Positions 9,315-19,039 of a DNA stretch of 64,000 bases are shown piece by piece (within the stretch, counting starts at the first letter, position 1; each line of letters begins with the position of its first letter). The notes under the pieces are model-generated. The model worked only from the letters and a program-made list of their open reading frames with translations, had not been told where the DNA came from and did no database searches. The position numbers and the translations under genes were made by a program. This stretch comes from Psychroflexus salarius (GTDB lineage Bacteria > Bacteroidota > Bacteroidia > Flavobacteriales > Flavobacteriaceae): assembly GCF_900129035.1 (NCBI RefSeq), contig NZ_FQTW01000004.1:186001-250000 (forward strand). The letters run 5' to 3'.

Positions 9315-9743
9315 TTAAGAGTTTTGAGATGAGTTTAAAGCAATGGCATACATTTTAATTTGTTTAATCATACTCACCAAGCCGTTAGCTCTAGTTGGTG
9401 ATAAGTGCTCTTTTAAGCCAATTTCATCTATAAATTTAGTATCGGCTTGCATGATATCTTCAGGTGTTTGGCCAGAGAAAACACGAATTAGTATAGCGAT
9501 AATACCTTTGGTAATCACGGCATCGCTGTCGGCTGTGAACTCTAAGTTTTTATCATTTTTTTCAGCATGAACCCAAACTCGACTTTGACAACCTTTTATA
9601 ATGTTGTCTTCCGTCTTATATTTTTCGTCAATTAGTGGTAAAGATTTACCAAGTTCAATCATGTATTCGTAACGTTGCATCCAATCGTCGAACATGCTAA
9701 ATTCATCTATAATTTCGGCTTGTGTATCTTGAATAGAGCTCAT
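9315..9743 (-). CDS. sufE: Cysteine desulfuration protein SufE
   Basis: 142 residues. The sulfur-acceptor Cys lies in IIKGCQSRVWVH, the hallmark of SufE/YgdK; the Leu/Pro-rich DEKYKTEDN stretch before it and GLKEHLSPTRANGLVSMI near the end are also typical. SufE takes persulfide sulfur from SufS and passes it to the SufBCD scaffold. It lies 4 bases after the META lipoprotein gene and 4 before the DUF59 gene. Confidence 0.95.
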   Translation of the reverse strand: MSSIQDTQAEIIDEFSMFDDWMQRYEYMIELGKSLPLIDEKYKTEDNIIKGCQSRVWVHAEKNDKNLEFTADSDAVITKGIIAILIRVFSGQTPEDIMQADTKFIDEIGLKEHLSPTRANGLVSMIKQIKMYAIALNSSQNS

Positions 9744-9747
9744 ACTT

Positions 9748-10155
9748 TTAATTTATTTTTACCGCTTTCACTTCAACTTGACCTTTGCTGTTAAGCAGTT
9801 CTAAACTTGTTTTCGATTGTTTGAATGCCTTGACATTAGATGTAGCTTCAAAAAAACTGTCTTCAATAGCTTGTGTATCTTTACAGTACATTTTTGAAGA
9901 AACACCAAAACCTAAGTCTAGTTGCTTTTTAGACTCTTTGTAATTAAACCTGTAGTTATTACAACCTGAATAACCTGTTATTAAGTTTTTCTCGGCGTTA
10001 ACTTTTAATGTAAGTTCATGCTGGCTAACATCATTATTATTTATACTGATAATATTATATTCTCCAGAAGACAAATCAGTCGTTTTAATTTGTTGTGCTT
10101 TACATGCAAATAACATGATAGTGATTAATAAAGTTAGAGATTTTAAATACTTCAT
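9748..10155 (-). CDS. META-domain lipoprotein within the SUF operon
   Basis: 135 residues. A lipobox (LFACKAQQ) predicts an envelope lipoprotein. The mature part is a small beta-rich META/HslJ-like domain (GYSGCNNYRFNYKES near the middle, then FGVSSKMYCKDTQAIEDSFFEA), whose two conserved Cys may form a disulfide. HslJ/META proteins are linked to stress and antibiotic resistance but have no known enzymatic role. Its ATG overlaps the sufS stop by 4 bases, so it is coupled to an otherwise cytoplasmic pathway, which is odd for an exported lipoprotein. Confidence 0.82.
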   Translation of the reverse strand: MKYLKSLTLLITIMLFACKAQQIKTTDLSSGEYNIISINNNDVSQHELTLKVNAEKNLITGYSGCNNYRFNYKESKKQLDLGFGVSSKMYCKDTQAIEDSFFEATSNVKAFKQSKTSLELLNSKGQVEVKAVKIN

Positions 10156-11390
10156 AACAACATGCTTTTAGCTTTTTTTACACCTTCAACAAAACGGTCA
10201 ATTTCCGTTTTGGTATTATAAAATGAAAATGAGGCGCGAACTGTGCCAGGTATTTTATAAAAGTTCATGATTGGTTGTGCGCAATGGTGACCTGTACGAA
10301 CTGCAATACCCATTTTATCAAGTAAAGTTCCCATATCATAAGGGTGAATACCTTCTATATTAAATGAAATTACTGCAGTTTTTTGTTCTGGTTTTGCTCC
10401 AAAAATACGAACACCTTCGATAGTGTTAAGTTGCGCTGTAGCGTAATCTAAAAGTTCATGTTCATAAGCTGCAATAACATCAAAGCCAATCGTATTCATA
10501 TAATCAAGCGCTTCGCCAAAAGCGATTCCTCCAGCAATGTTTGGGGTTCCAGCTTCAAATTTGTGTGGTAAACCCGCATAAGTGGTTTTTTCGAAAGTGA
10601 CTTCAGCAATCATTTCTCCGCCACCTTGGTATGGCGGTAATTCTTCTAAAAGCGCCTCTTTACCGTATAGCATTCCCACGCCGGTTGGACCACAGATTTT
10701 ATGTGCGGAAACTGTATAGTAGTCAACATCTAAATCTTGCACATCAGCTTTTAAATGCGGTGCTGCTTGAGCGCCGTCAACTAATATCTTAGCACCAACT
10801 TCGTGTGTTTTTGCTATGATGTGTTTTATAGGGTTAATACTTCCTAATGCATTTGAAACATGGTTAACAAAAACTAACTTGGTTTTATTTGTCAGCATGG
10901 CTTCAAATTGATCTATTTCAAGCATGCCGTTTTCATTCATAGGTATTACCTTCAGTTTAGCACCTGTCTTTTCACAAAGCATTTGCCAAGGCACAATGTT
11001 AGAGTGATGCTCCATTGCTGAAACTAAAATTTCATCTTCTTCAGTTATAAATTTTGCATAACCATTTGCAACAAGGTTAATGCTATGGGTTGTGCCTGAA
11101 GTTAATATAATTTCGTGCGCATGTTTAGCGTTAAAATGTTGCTGAACTTTTTGACGCGCTTTCTCATAAGCATCGGTAGCAATTTGGGACAAACTATGTA
11201 CACCTCGATGAATATTTGCATTGTAATTACTGTAATAATCTACGATACAATCTATAACCTGTTGTGGTGTTTGTGAAGTTGCCGCATTATCAAAATAAAC
11301 GAGCGGTTGACCGTTAACTTTACGATTGAGTATCGGAAAATCAGCTCGAATTGCTTCAACATTAAATAACTGCTTAGAAGTCGTTTGCAT
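10152..11390 (-). CDS. sufS: Cysteine desulfurase SufS
   Basis: 412 residues from the ATG at 11390; a TTG reading 10 codons upstream adds a basic, non-conserved extension and is rejected. This is a PLP-dependent class V aminotransferase fold. The PLP Lys is in VSAHKICGPTGVG and the active-site Cys in RTGHHCAQP, preceded by YFDNAATSQTP. It removes sulfur from L-cysteine as a persulfide for SufE. It lies 50 bases after sufD and overlaps the META gene by 4. Confidence 0.96.
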   Translation of the reverse strand: MQTTSKQLFNVEAIRADFPILNRKVNGQPLVYFDNAATSQTPQQVIDCIVDYYSNYNANIHRGVHSLSQIATDAYEKARQKVQQHFNAKHAHEIILTSGTTHSINLVANGYAKFITEEDEILVSAMEHHSNIVPWQMLCEKTGAKLKVIPMNENGMLEIDQFEAMLTNKTKLVFVNHVSNALGSINPIKHIIAKTHEVGAKILVDGAQAAPHLKADVQDLDVDYYTVSAHKICGPTGVGMLYGKEALLEELPPYQGGGEMIAEVTFEKTTYAGLPHKFEAGTPNIAGGIAFGEALDYMNTIGFDVIAAYEHELLDYATAQLNTIEGVRIFGAKPEQKTAVISFNIEGIHPYDMGTLLDKMGIAVRTGHHCAQPIMNFYKIPGTVRASFSFYNTKTEIDRFVEGVKKAKSMLL

Positions 11391-11440
11391 GTGTTTTTTT
11401 TTTCTAAAATTCGCTCCCAAACAATTGTGATGTGCTAAAA

Positions 11441-12754
11441 TTATAGGTCAAATCCTAATTCAACACCTATTTTTAGAGCAATTTGTTTGGTAATTCTTTT
11501 TTTAATTTCTGGTATTTTCACACTGTCAAGCACATTGTTTGCAAAGGCAAACATGAGTAATGCACGCGCTTCTTTGTAAGGAATACCACGAGTTTGAAGA
11601 TAATATAAAGCTTCATTATCAAGCTGACCTATGGTACAACCATGACTACATTTTACATCATCTGCAAAAATTTCAAGTTGTGGTTTTGAATTACAAGTTG
11701 AAGTGTCATCAATTAAAATATTGTTATTGCTTTGGTAGGCATCTGTCTTTTGTGCTATTTTATCTACATAAACTTTGCCGTTAAAAACACCAACCGATTT
11801 ATCGGAGAAAATTCCTTTATAATCTTGATGACTTTCACAGTTAGGTTGCTGATGATGAACTAATGTATTATGATCTACATGCTGTTTATCTTCTAAAATG
11901 GTGACGCCTTTTAAGATAGAGTTGATATTTTCACCATTTTGGTAAAAATTTAAATTATTACGCGTCAGCTTTCCGCCTAATGAAAACGTATGCACCGAAG
12001 CAACACTATCACGATCTTGCTTAACGTATGTACTATCAATTAATGAAGCAGAAGTTTTATCATTCTGAATTTTGTAATAATCTACATTTGCATTTTTACC
12101 TACAAAAACTTCAGTTACTGAATTGGTTAATACAGCATTATCGGTTAAACTTTGGTGACGCTCAATGATTTGAAGTTGCGAACCATCTTCAGCAATAATT
12201 AAATTACGTGGCTGAACCATTAAAGCCGTTTCACTTCCTGTAGAGAAGTTAATAATCTGTACAGGCTTTTCAGCAGCTACATTTTTTGGTACACGAATAT
12301 AGGCGCCTTCACGAGTGAATGCTGTGTTTAATGAAACCAAACTATCCTCTGGCGTTGCTTTATTAAAATAGGTATCAATTATAGATTTATACTTTGCTTT
12401 ATTTAATGCCGATGACATTAAACAGGCATCAAATTTATCATGTGTTGTGCTTGATAAATGACTAGAATAAATACCATCTACAAATACAATGGTATAAGTA
12501 TCGATATCATGAATAAAATATTTCTTGACATCTTTATAATCTAAGGCAAATTCTTTTTTAGGGAAAATGCTATAATCTTCTTTTAAAATTGAGTTTAAAG
12601 AAGTGTATTTCCAAGCTTCATCTTTTTTTGTAGGAAATCCTGTATTTTCGAAATATTTAATAGCAGAATCACGTTGCGTATGAATATCGTTTTCTAAGTC
12701 GATGTTTTCTTCAAACGCTAAAAAAGATGATATAAGTTTATCTTTTAATGACAT
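11441..12754 (-). CDS. sufD: Fe-S scaffold protein SufD
   Basis: 437 residues. The N-terminal part is helical and the rest is a right-handed beta-helix typical of SufB/SufD, with the recognisable C-terminal block DDVKCSHGCTIGQLDNEALYYL and RGIPYKEARALLMFAF. It pairs with SufB and the SufC ATPase. It is shorter than SufB and lacks SufB-specific Cys, as expected. The gene is 16 bases after sufC. Confidence 0.95.
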   Translation of the reverse strand: MSLKDKLISSFLAFEENIDLENDIHTQRDSAIKYFENTGFPTKKDEAWKYTSLNSILKEDYSIFPKKEFALDYKDVKKYFIHDIDTYTIVFVDGIYSSHLSSTTHDKFDACLMSSALNKAKYKSIIDTYFNKATPEDSLVSLNTAFTREGAYIRVPKNVAAEKPVQIINFSTGSETALMVQPRNLIIAEDGSQLQIIERHQSLTDNAVLTNSVTEVFVGKNANVDYYKIQNDKTSASLIDSTYVKQDRDSVASVHTFSLGGKLTRNNLNFYQNGENINSILKGVTILEDKQHVDHNTLVHHQQPNCESHQDYKGIFSDKSVGVFNGKVYVDKIAQKTDAYQSNNNILIDDTSTCNSKPQLEIFADDVKCSHGCTIGQLDNEALYYLQTRGIPYKEARALLMFAFANNVLDSVKIPEIKKRITKQIALKIGVELGFDL

Positions 12755-12770
12755 AATTGTGTTTAATTTA

Positions 12771-13529
12771 TTAAACCTTAGCTGTAGATTCTTCTTTTAA
12801 CCAATCGTAACCGCGTTCTTCAAGCTCTTTAGCGAGCTCTTTATCACCGGTTTTTACAATTTTACCATCTAGTAATACATGAACAACATCTGGAACAATA
12901 TAGTCAAGTAAACGTTGGTAATGTGTAATGACTAAAGTGGCATTTTCATTAGTTCTAAGTCTATTAACGCCTTCAGAAACAATACGAAGCGCATCAATAT
13001 CAAGACCTGAATCAGTTTCGTCAAGAATAGCTAATTTTGGTTCGAGCATAGCCATTTGAAAAATCTCGTTACGTTTTTTCTCACCACCTGAAAAACCATC
13101 ATTTAACGAACGTGATAAAAATTTACGATCCATCTCTAACAAAGCTGATTTTTCTCTAATTTTTTTCAACATTTCGTTAGCTGGCATATCTTCTTGTCCG
13201 CGAGACTTTCTAACTTGATTAATCGAGGTTTTAATAAAGTTTGTAACACTTACACCTGGAATTTCAACAGGGTATTGAAATGACAAGAAAATTCCTTTAT
13301 GAGCACGCTCATCTGGAGACAACTCAGAAATATTTGACTTTTCAAATAAAATATCTCCGTCAGTGACTTCAAAATCTTCATTACCAGCGATTACCGAAGC
13401 CAATGTACTTTTACCAGAACCATTTGGTCCCATAATGGCGTGAACTTCACCTGGATTAATTTCAAGATTAATTCCTTTTAATATCTCTTCGCCTTCAACG
13501 CTGGCGTGTAAATTTTTTATCTTTAACAT
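12771..13529 (-). CDS. sufC: Fe-S assembly ATPase SufC
   Basis: 252 residues from the ATG at 13529 ([17 protein letters not shown]). A longer reading from 13634 lies inside the upstream lipoprotein gene and adds 35 unrelated basic residues, so it is rejected. ABC ATPase motifs: Walker [10 protein letters not shown], signature [11 protein letters not shown], Walker [13 protein letters not shown] and the H-loop in VITHYQRLL. The EKKRNE signature is specific to SufC. It starts 1 base after the lipoprotein gene at 13531 and powers the SufBCD scaffold. Confidence 0.96.
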   Translation of the reverse strand: MLKIKNLHASVEGEEILKGINLEINPGEVHAIMGPNGSGKSTLASVIAGNEDFEVTDGDILFEKSNISELSPDERAHKGIFLSFQYPVEIPGVSVTNFIKTSINQVRKSRGQEDMPANEMLKKIREKSALLEMDRKFLSRSLNDGFSGGEKKRNEIFQMAMLEPKLAILDETDSGLDIDALRIVSEGVNRLRTNENATLVITHYQRLLDYIVPDVVHVLLDGKIVKTGDKELAKELEERGYDWLKEESTAKV

Positions 13530-13530
13530 A

Positions 13531-13932
13531 TTACTGCGTTTGTAGTTGTATTTGGTTTGATTTTGGTGCATTGACTTCAACAATATCTTTAATTTCAAGC
13601 CATTGCTGCCATGTATCTTTTGAATTTTTTTCAATAATTTCTCCAGTTAAAATGACTGGAAACATATCATATTGGTCTGTTTTAAGTGCGTTGGTCTTTT
13701 TAATTAACTCTTGTGCTTTGTCATCTAGAACAACGCCATAAATAAAATCACTTCCTTTCAAGACTGCTGAACTGTCAACATAGATGAATTCACCTTTAAT
13801 TAAATCTTCAGCTTTATATATTTTAGTTTTTGCTGAAGTTGAAGTATTTTCGGTCTTGCCTTTAGTTTTAGTTGAAGATTGACAAGCAACTAAAGTTAAG
13901 GTGATGATTAAAAAACTTAAAACAGATTTCAT
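13531..13932 (-). CDS. Lipoprotein of unknown function between sufB and sufC
   Basis: 133 residues with a signal peptide and lipobox (LVACQSS), then a Ser/Thr/Lys-rich linker and a beta-rich domain (about 38-118) including [22 protein letters not shown] and [13 protein letters not shown]. The domain pattern is loosely reminiscent of the small OB-fold of NlpE-like lipoproteins, but I cannot claim homology. It sits 13 bases after sufB and 1 before sufC, so it is embedded in the SUF operon. It is the second exported protein in that operon, with the META lipoprotein. Confidence 0.75.
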   Translation of the reverse strand: MKSVLSFLIITLTLVACQSSTKTKGKTENTSTSAKTKIYKAEDLIKGEFIYVDSSAVLKGSDFIYGVVLDDKAQELIKKTNALKTDQYDMFPVILTGEIIEKNSKDTWQQWLEIKDIVEVNAPKSNQIQLQTQ

Positions 13933-13945
13933 AGGTTACTTATAT

Positions 13946-15391
13946 TTATCCAACTGAACCTTCAAGTGAAATTTCAAGTAATTTTTGAGCTTCCACAGCA
14001 AATTCCATTGGTAACTTATTTAATACTTCTTTGCTAAAACCGTTTACAATTAGAGCAATCGCTTTTTCAGTATCAATACCACGTTGATTACAATAAAATA
14101 TTTGGTCTTCGCCAATTTTACTTGTTGTAGCTTCGTGCTCTATTTGAGCTGTTTTATTTTTAGCTTCTATATATGGAAAGGTATGAGCTCCGCACTTATT
14201 CCCCATCAGCAAAGAATCACATTGCGAAAAGTTACGAGCATTTTCGGCACGTTTATTCACTTGTACAAGTCCGCGATATGAGTTTTGAGATTGCCCTGCA
14301 GATATCCCTTTTGAAATAATGGTACTTTTAGTGTTTTTGCCAAGATGCACCATTTTAGTTCCTGTATCAGCTTGTTGGAAGTTATTAGTAACGGCGATGG
14401 AGTAAAACTCTCCAACTGAATTATCACCTTTTAAAACGCAACTCGGATACTTCCAAGTTACTGCCGAACCAGTTTCTACTTGCGTCCAACTTATCTTAGC
14501 ATTTTTCTCGCAAAGACCTCTTTTGGTAACAAAGTTAAAGACGCCACCTTTACCTTCTTTATTTCCTGGAAACCAATTTTGAACTGTACTGTATTTTATT
14601 TCAGCATTATCTAAAGCCACTAATTCTACCACAGCAGCATGTAATTGATTTTCATCACGCATTGGCGCTGTACAACCTTCAAGGTAGCTCACATAACTTG
14701 ATTCTTCAGCAATAACTAAAGTACGCTCAAACTGACCAGTTCCTGCTTGGTTAATTCTAAAATACGTTGAAAGTTCCATCGGACATCTAACGCCTTTTGG
14801 AATATAACAAAATGAACCATCGCTAAATACAGCAGAATTTAAGGCTGCAAAAAAATTATCTTTAGGTGGAACAACACTACCTATATATTTTTTAACAAGC
14901 TCCGGATGTTCTGAAATCGCTTCAGAAATGGAGCAAAAAATAATACCCTTTTCAGCTAAATTCTTTTTGAAAGTGGTGGCAACTGAAACTGAATCCATCA
15001 CCACATCAACAGCCACACCTGCTAATTTTTTTTGCTCATCTAAAGAAATTCCAAGTTTGTTGAATGTATCTAACAATTCTGGATCAACTTCATCTAAACT
15101 TTCGTATTTAGGCTTTTTATTAGGTGCCGAATAATAAGAAATATTTTGATAATCTGGCTTCTCATAACCGACATTGGCCCAATTAGGCTCCGCCATTGTT
15201 TTCCAGTGTCTGTAAGCTTCTAAACGCCATTCAGTCATCCAATCTGGTTCATTTTTACGTTTAGAGATAGCTATAACAATATCTTCATTTAAACCTGGCG
15301 GCAAAGTATCAGACTCGATATCTGTATAAAAGCCGTATTCGTATTCTTTATCTTTTAACTCTTGTTCTAACTCATGTTCTGTATACGCCAT
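13946..15391 (-). CDS. sufB: Fe-S cluster scaffold protein SufB
   Basis: 481 residues, the usual SufB length. It has the N-terminal [17 protein letters not shown]-like block (here [18 protein letters not shown]), then [26 protein letters not shown], and the C-terminal [16 protein letters not shown]-like block with [11 protein letters not shown]. The Cys and Glu residues of the last block take part in cluster assembly in SufB proteins. It is 11 bases downstream of the A-type carrier gene. Confidence 0.97.
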   Translation of the reverse strand: MAYTEHELEQELKDKEYEYGFYTDIESDTLPPGLNEDIVIAISKRKNEPDWMTEWRLEAYRHWKTMAEPNWANVGYEKPDYQNISYYSAPNKKPKYESLDEVDPELLDTFNKLGISLDEQKKLAGVAVDVVMDSVSVATTFKKNLAEKGIIFCSISEAISEHPELVKKYIGSVVPPKDNFFAALNSAVFSDGSFCYIPKGVRCPMELSTYFRINQAGTGQFERTLVIAEESSYVSYLEGCTAPMRDENQLHAAVVELVALDNAEIKYSTVQNWFPGNKEGKGGVFNFVTKRGLCEKNAKISWTQVETGSAVTWKYPSCVLKGDNSVGEFYSIAVTNNFQQADTGTKMVHLGKNTKSTIISKGISAGQSQNSYRGLVQVNKRAENARNFSQCDSLLMGNKCGAHTFPYIEAKNKTAQIEHEATTSKIGEDQIFYCNQRGIDTEKAIALIVNGFSKEVLNKLPMEFAVEAQKLLEISLEGSVG

Positions 15392-15402
15392 AATTTAACT
15401 TT

Positions 15403-15732
15403 TTAAAGTGAAAAACTTTCACCACAACCGCATGTACGTTGTGCATTAGGATTATTAAATACAAATCCTTTACCGTTTAAACCACCAGAATATTCTAAAG
15501 TGGTTCCCACAAGGTATAAAAAGCTACTTTTGTTCACGGCGATTTTTACGCCGTTATCTTCAAATATTTTATCGGTATCTTGATTATTTTGGTCAAAATT
15601 AAGATCGTAAGATAAACCTGAACATCCGCCACTTTTCACACCAACTCTCACAAAATGATCATCTGTATTATAGCCTTCTTCAGCCATAAGCGAGATGAGT
15701 TTTTGTTTTGCTGATTCACTTACTTTAATCAT
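15403..15732 (-). CDS. A-type Fe-S carrier (IscA/SufA/ErpA family)
   Basis: 109 residues. The three ligand Cys are in place: one in VKSGGCSGLSY and two in the C-terminal RTCGCGESFSL. A-type carriers take clusters from the SufBCD scaffold to targets. It is the first gene of the SUF operon, preceded by a well-formed promoter at 15762-15791. Which subfamily (SufA, ErpA, IscA) it belongs to cannot be told here, so no symbol is given. Confidence 0.93.
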   Translation of the reverse strand: MIKVSESAKQKLISLMAEEGYNTDDHFVRVGVKSGGCSGLSYDLNFDQNNQDTDKIFEDNGVKIAVNKSSFLYLVGTTLEYSGGLNGKGFVFNNPNAQRTCGCGESFSL

Positions 15733-15761
15733 TTGTTTTTAGATTAATTCTAATTAATTTA

Positions 15762-15791
15762 CAAATATACATTTTGAAGAATTAATTACAA
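15762..15791 (-). promoter_or_regulatory. Bacteroidota-type promoter of the SUF operon
   Basis: On the minus strand, TTG (15791-15789), 19 bases, then TATATTTG (15769-15762), an exact match to the -33/-7 consensus TTG-N19-TAnnTTTG. The -7 box ends 29 bases before the A-type carrier ATG. No operator-like palindrome was seen. Confidence 0.8.
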
Positions 15792-15838
15792 CATGCATTA
15801 ACAATATTATTACTTATGTAAAAGCCTAAAACTTTTCA

Positions 15839-16891
15839 TTATTCTTCATCTTCAATAGCACTCCAACCTCTTGCTTTCATTGGGATTTTAGTGTTCATCT
15901 GAGAGATTAAATGAATACCATCAGAGGCATCACACATGTGGCCGATTACACTTAAATGAGGATTTGCTTTGATCTTATCAAAGTCGTTTTGGTCTATTGT
16001 AAATAAAAGCTCATAATCTTCGCCACCATTTAAAACAACGGTTGTACTATCTAATTTAAATTCTTCGCAAGTAGAAATAACTTTTGGGTCTAACGGCAAC
16101 TTATCTTCAAATAAATTAGCACCAACTTTAGAGTTTTTGCACAAATGCATCATTTCTGACGAAAGCCCATCACTAATATCAATCATTGCTGTTGGCTTAA
16201 CATCTAAAGCTGCTAACAATTCTACAATATCTTTACGTGCTTCTGGTTTTAACTGTCGTTGTACTAGATAAGTGTACTCGCTTAAATCTGGCTGAGCATT
16301 TGGGTTAACTTTAAAGACTTCTTTTTCACGTTCTAAAATTTTTAAACCTAAAAAAGCACCACCTAAATCTCCTGAGACCACTAATAAATCATTTGGTTTT
16401 GCACCATTTCTATAAGTTATATTTTCTTTTGAAGCTTCACCAATAGCTGTAATACTAATTTGCATTCCTTTTACAGATGAAGTTGTATCACCGCCAACAA
16501 CATCAACATTATAAACTTCACAAGCTGCAGAAATGCCAGCATATAATTCTTCTAAAGCTTCAACTGTAAATCGATTTGAGCATGCAATTGAAACTGTGAT
16601 TTGTTTTGCTTGCGCATTCATTGCGTATACATCAGATAAATTGACCATCACAGCTTTATAGCCCAAATGTTTTAACGGCATATAAGCCAAATCAAAATGG
16701 ACGCCTTCAACTAATAAATCGGTGGTAACAACTATTTCATTTTCATGTTTTAAAACAGCAGCGTCATCACCAATACTTTTTAAAGTACTTGTTGTATGCT
16801 TGATTTTAAAGTGTTGCGTTAGGTGATCTATTAAACCAAACTCACCAAGTTCAGACAATTTTGTTTTGCTATTATTAGTATTCTCGAACAT
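15839..16891 (-). CDS. thiL: Thiamine-monophosphate kinase ThiL
   Basis: 350 residues. An AIR-synthase/PurM-type ATP-binding fold with IGDDAAVL near residue 43, TTDLLVEGVHFDLAYMP, VGGDTTSS and the late ISDGLSSEMMHLC and LNGGEDYELLFT motifs, all typical of ThiL. It phosphorylates thiamine monophosphate to the diphosphate. It appears monocistronic: a separate SUF promoter lies downstream and the fabH operon ends upstream. Confidence 0.95.
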   Translation of the reverse strand: MFENTNNSKTKLSELGEFGLIDHLTQHFKIKHTTSTLKSIGDDAAVLKHENEIVVTTDLLVEGVHFDLAYMPLKHLGYKAVMVNLSDVYAMNAQAKQITVSIACSNRFTVEALEELYAGISAACEVYNVDVVGGDTTSSVKGMQISITAIGEASKENITYRNGAKPNDLLVVSGDLGGAFLGLKILEREKEVFKVNPNAQPDLSEYTYLVQRQLKPEARKDIVELLAALDVKPTAMIDISDGLSSEMMHLCKNSKVGANLFEDKLPLDPKVISTCEEFKLDSTTVVLNGGEDYELLFTIDQNDFDKIKANPHLSVIGHMCDASDGIHLISQMNTKIPMKARGWSAIEDEE

Positions 16892-16905
16892 GAATTAATT
16901 TTTTA

Positions 16906-16913
16906 CAAAGGTA
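16906..16913 (-). promoter_or_regulatory. Probable -7 box upstream of thiL
   Basis: The minus strand reads TACCTTTG, an exact TAnnTTTG match, 14 bases before the thiL ATG. No TTG was found at the expected -33 distance, so this is a partial match only. Confidence 0.4.
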
Positions 16914-16959
16914 GCAAACTTAAATTTGGAATTTAAATTGATTAAACCTCTTGTAGAGG

Positions 16960-16979
16960 AAAAAAGCTTCAGCTTTTTT
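16960..16979. other. A/T-flanked hairpin in the thiL upstream spacer
   Basis: AAAAAAGC, loop TTCA, GCTTTTTT forms a perfect 8-bp stem. It resembles a rho-independent terminator on either strand and could back up the acc operon terminator at 17051-17082. The rest of the 214-base spacer shows no gene. Confidence 0.45.
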
Positions 16980-17050
16980 GCATAGCTGAAATCTTACACC
17001 TTGATTTAAGTTTTAGTTGAAGTGAACAGTTTGTAAAGGATTCCAGAAGC

Positions 17051-17082
17051 AAAAAAACCGCTTCAAAATAGAAACGGTTTTT
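17051..17082 (-). terminator. Terminator of the fabH-accB-accC operon
   Basis: AAAAACCG and CGGTTTTT arms with an inner interrupted TTC/GAA pairing give a stem with an A-run on plus (T-run on minus). It begins about 24 bases beyond the accC stop. Confidence 0.75.
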
Positions 17083-17105
17083 AGAATATGTAAATCGTAA
17101 ATTAT

Positions 17106-18485
17106 TTATTCATCGTCATCATCATCATCTTCTTCTTGATTAACGGGTTGTTTCAACTCGAAATCTTCCATAAATTTTGTGGTGTAATTTCCTGAAACAT
17201 AATCTTCATTTTTCATTAATTGCTTATGAAACGGAATTGTAGTTTTAACACCTTCAACAACAAATTCACTTAAGGCACGGCGCATTTTACTAATAGCTTC
17301 TTCTCGTGATTGCGCAGTAACAATAAGTTTAGCAATCATAGAATCATAATTAGGAGGAATTACATAACCGCTATAAACATGTGTATCAACGCGAACACCA
17401 TGCCCGCCTGGAATGTGTAAAGTTGTTATTTTCCCAGGAGATGGCCTAAAGTTATTAAATGGATCTTCAGCATTGATTCGGCACTCGATTGAATGTAATT
17501 TTGGGTAATAATTTTTACCTGAAATTGGTATACCAGCTGCAACTAAGATTTGTTCTTTAATTAAGTCATGATCTACAACTTCATCTGTAATCGGGTGCTC
17601 AACTTGAATTCTTGTATTCATTTCCATAAAATAGAAATTACGGTGTTTATCTACAAGAAATTCAATAGTTCCAGCGCCTTCATACTTGATGTATTCTGCA
17701 GCTTTAACAGCGGCTTCACCCATTTTTTCACGAAGTTCATCGGTCATAAATGGCGATGGTGTTTCTTCGGTTAATTTTTGATGACGGCGTTGAACTGAGC
17801 AATCACGCTCTGATAAATGGCAAGCCTTACCGGTTTGGTCACCAACAATTTGAATTTCGATATGGCGTGGCTCTTCAATCAGCTTTTCCATATACATATC
17901 GTCATTACCAAAGCCAATTTTAGCTTCTTGACGTGCAGATTCCCAAGCATGCTCTAAATCTTCTTCTTTCCAAACAGCACGCATACCTTTACCACCGCCA
18001 CCAGCAGTGGCTTTAAGCATTACAGGATAACCTACTTTTTTTGCTGTCTTTTTACACTCTTGAAAATCTTTAATAATTCCATCTGAGCCTGGAACACAAG
18101 GAACACCTGCAGCTTTCATAGTTTCTTTTGCTGTGGCTTTGTCTCCCATTTTACTAATCATATCAGCTGAGGCACCGATAAACTTGATATCGTGTTCAGC
18201 ACAAATTTTTGAAAAATTAGCATTTTCAGATAAAAAACCGTAGCCTGGATGTATGGCATCAGCATTAGTAATTTCAGCAGCAGAAATTATACTTGGTATT
18301 TTTAAATACGAATCGCTTGAAGCTGCTGGACCTATACAAACCGCTTCGTCTGCGAAACGAACGTGAAGGCTTTCTTTGTCTGCAGTAGAATATACTGCCA
18401 CTGTTTTGATGCCCATTTCTTTACATGTTCTAATGACACGTAAGGCTATTTCGCCACGATTGGCGATAAGAATTTTCTTAAACAT
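17106..18485 (-). CDS. accC: Biotin carboxylase subunit of acetyl-CoA carboxylase
   Basis: 459 residues. An ATP-grasp carboxylase: [13 protein letters not shown] at the N-terminus, [15 protein letters not shown] glycine-rich loop, [17 protein letters not shown] in the active site and a C-terminal biotin-carboxylase domain. The protein ends in an unusually acidic tail (EEDDDDDDE). It carboxylates biotin on AccB using bicarbonate and ATP, the first step of malonyl-CoA synthesis. It is 31 bases downstream of accB, in an operon with fabH. A terminator follows. Confidence 0.96.
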   Translation of the reverse strand: MFKKILIANRGEIALRVIRTCKEMGIKTVAVYSTADKESLHVRFADEAVCIGPAASSDSYLKIPSIISAAEITNADAIHPGYGFLSENANFSKICAEHDIKFIGASADMISKMGDKATAKETMKAAGVPCVPGSDGIIKDFQECKKTAKKVGYPVMLKATAGGGGKGMRAVWKEEDLEHAWESARQEAKIGFGNDDMYMEKLIEEPRHIEIQIVGDQTGKACHLSERDCSVQRRHQKLTEETPSPFMTDELREKMGEAAVKAAEYIKYEGAGTIEFLVDKHRNFYFMEMNTRIQVEHPITDEVVDHDLIKEQILVAAGIPISGKNYYPKLHSIECRINAEDPFNNFRPSPGKITTLHIPGGHGVRVDTHVYSGYVIPPNYDSMIAKLIVTAQSREEAISKMRRALSEFVVEGVKTTIPFHKQLMKNEDYVSGNYTTKFMEDFELKQPVNQEEDDDDDDE

Positions 18486-18516
18486 AGGCGTTGTTTTGTT
18501 TATGGGGAAAGTGAAT

Positions 18517-19020
18517 TTATGACGGATCTACCAAAAATAATGGCTGATCAAACTCGACTGGTGATGAATCATCAACCAAAACTTTCACAATTTTACCTGA
18601 AATTTCACTTTCAATTTCGTTAAAAAGCTTCATCGCTTCGATTGTACAAAGTACATCTCCTTCATTAACCGAGTCGCCTACTTCAACAAAAGCTGGTTTA
18701 TCTGGCGAAGGTTTTCTATAAAATGTCCCTATAATTGGTGATTTTATAGTAACGTACTTGTCATTTTCTTTTGCTTCATTGTTTGCAGATTCTGACGTTG
18801 CTTGAGTTTGTTGAGCTGCAGGCTGTACGGGCTGTTGTTGCTGAGGTATTACTTGTTGCTGAGGCATCCCCATCGGAACTTGCTGTATAACAGCACGTTC
18901 TCCTGAATCTTCAGAGCCGGTTTTGATGGTGATTTTAACGTCGTCCATTTCTAACTTGACCTCGCTAGCGCCTGATTTAGCGACAAACTTAATAAGATTC
19001 TGAATTTGTTTAATATCCAT
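18517..19020 (-). CDS. accB: Biotin carboxyl carrier protein
   Basis: 167 residues. The N-terminal helical part is followed by a Gln/Pro/Ala-rich flexible linker (about 50-88) and a biotinyl domain whose lysine sits in [10 protein letters not shown] near residue 130. The carrier shuttles carboxybiotin from AccC to the carboxyltransferase. It is 19 bases downstream of fabH and 31 upstream of accC. Confidence 0.96.
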   Translation of the reverse strand: MDIKQIQNLIKFVAKSGASEVKLEMDDVKITIKTGSEDSGERAVIQQVPMGMPQQQVIPQQQQPVQPAAQQTQATSESANNEAKENDKYVTIKSPIIGTFYRKPSPDKPAFVEVGDSVNEGDVLCTIEAMKLFNEIESEISGKIVKVLVDDSSPVEFDQPLFLVDPS

Positions 19021-19039
19021 AGTTTAAGGTATTTTAGAC

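Noticed and set aside
11391-11420. TTG-start form of SufS
   Set aside because: The 10 added residues are basic and unlike SufS; the ATG at 11390 fits the family.
13530-13634. Long form of SufC
   Set aside because: The extra 35 residues overlap the upstream lipoprotein gene in another frame and do not fit the SufC N-terminus, which begins at [10 protein letters not shown].
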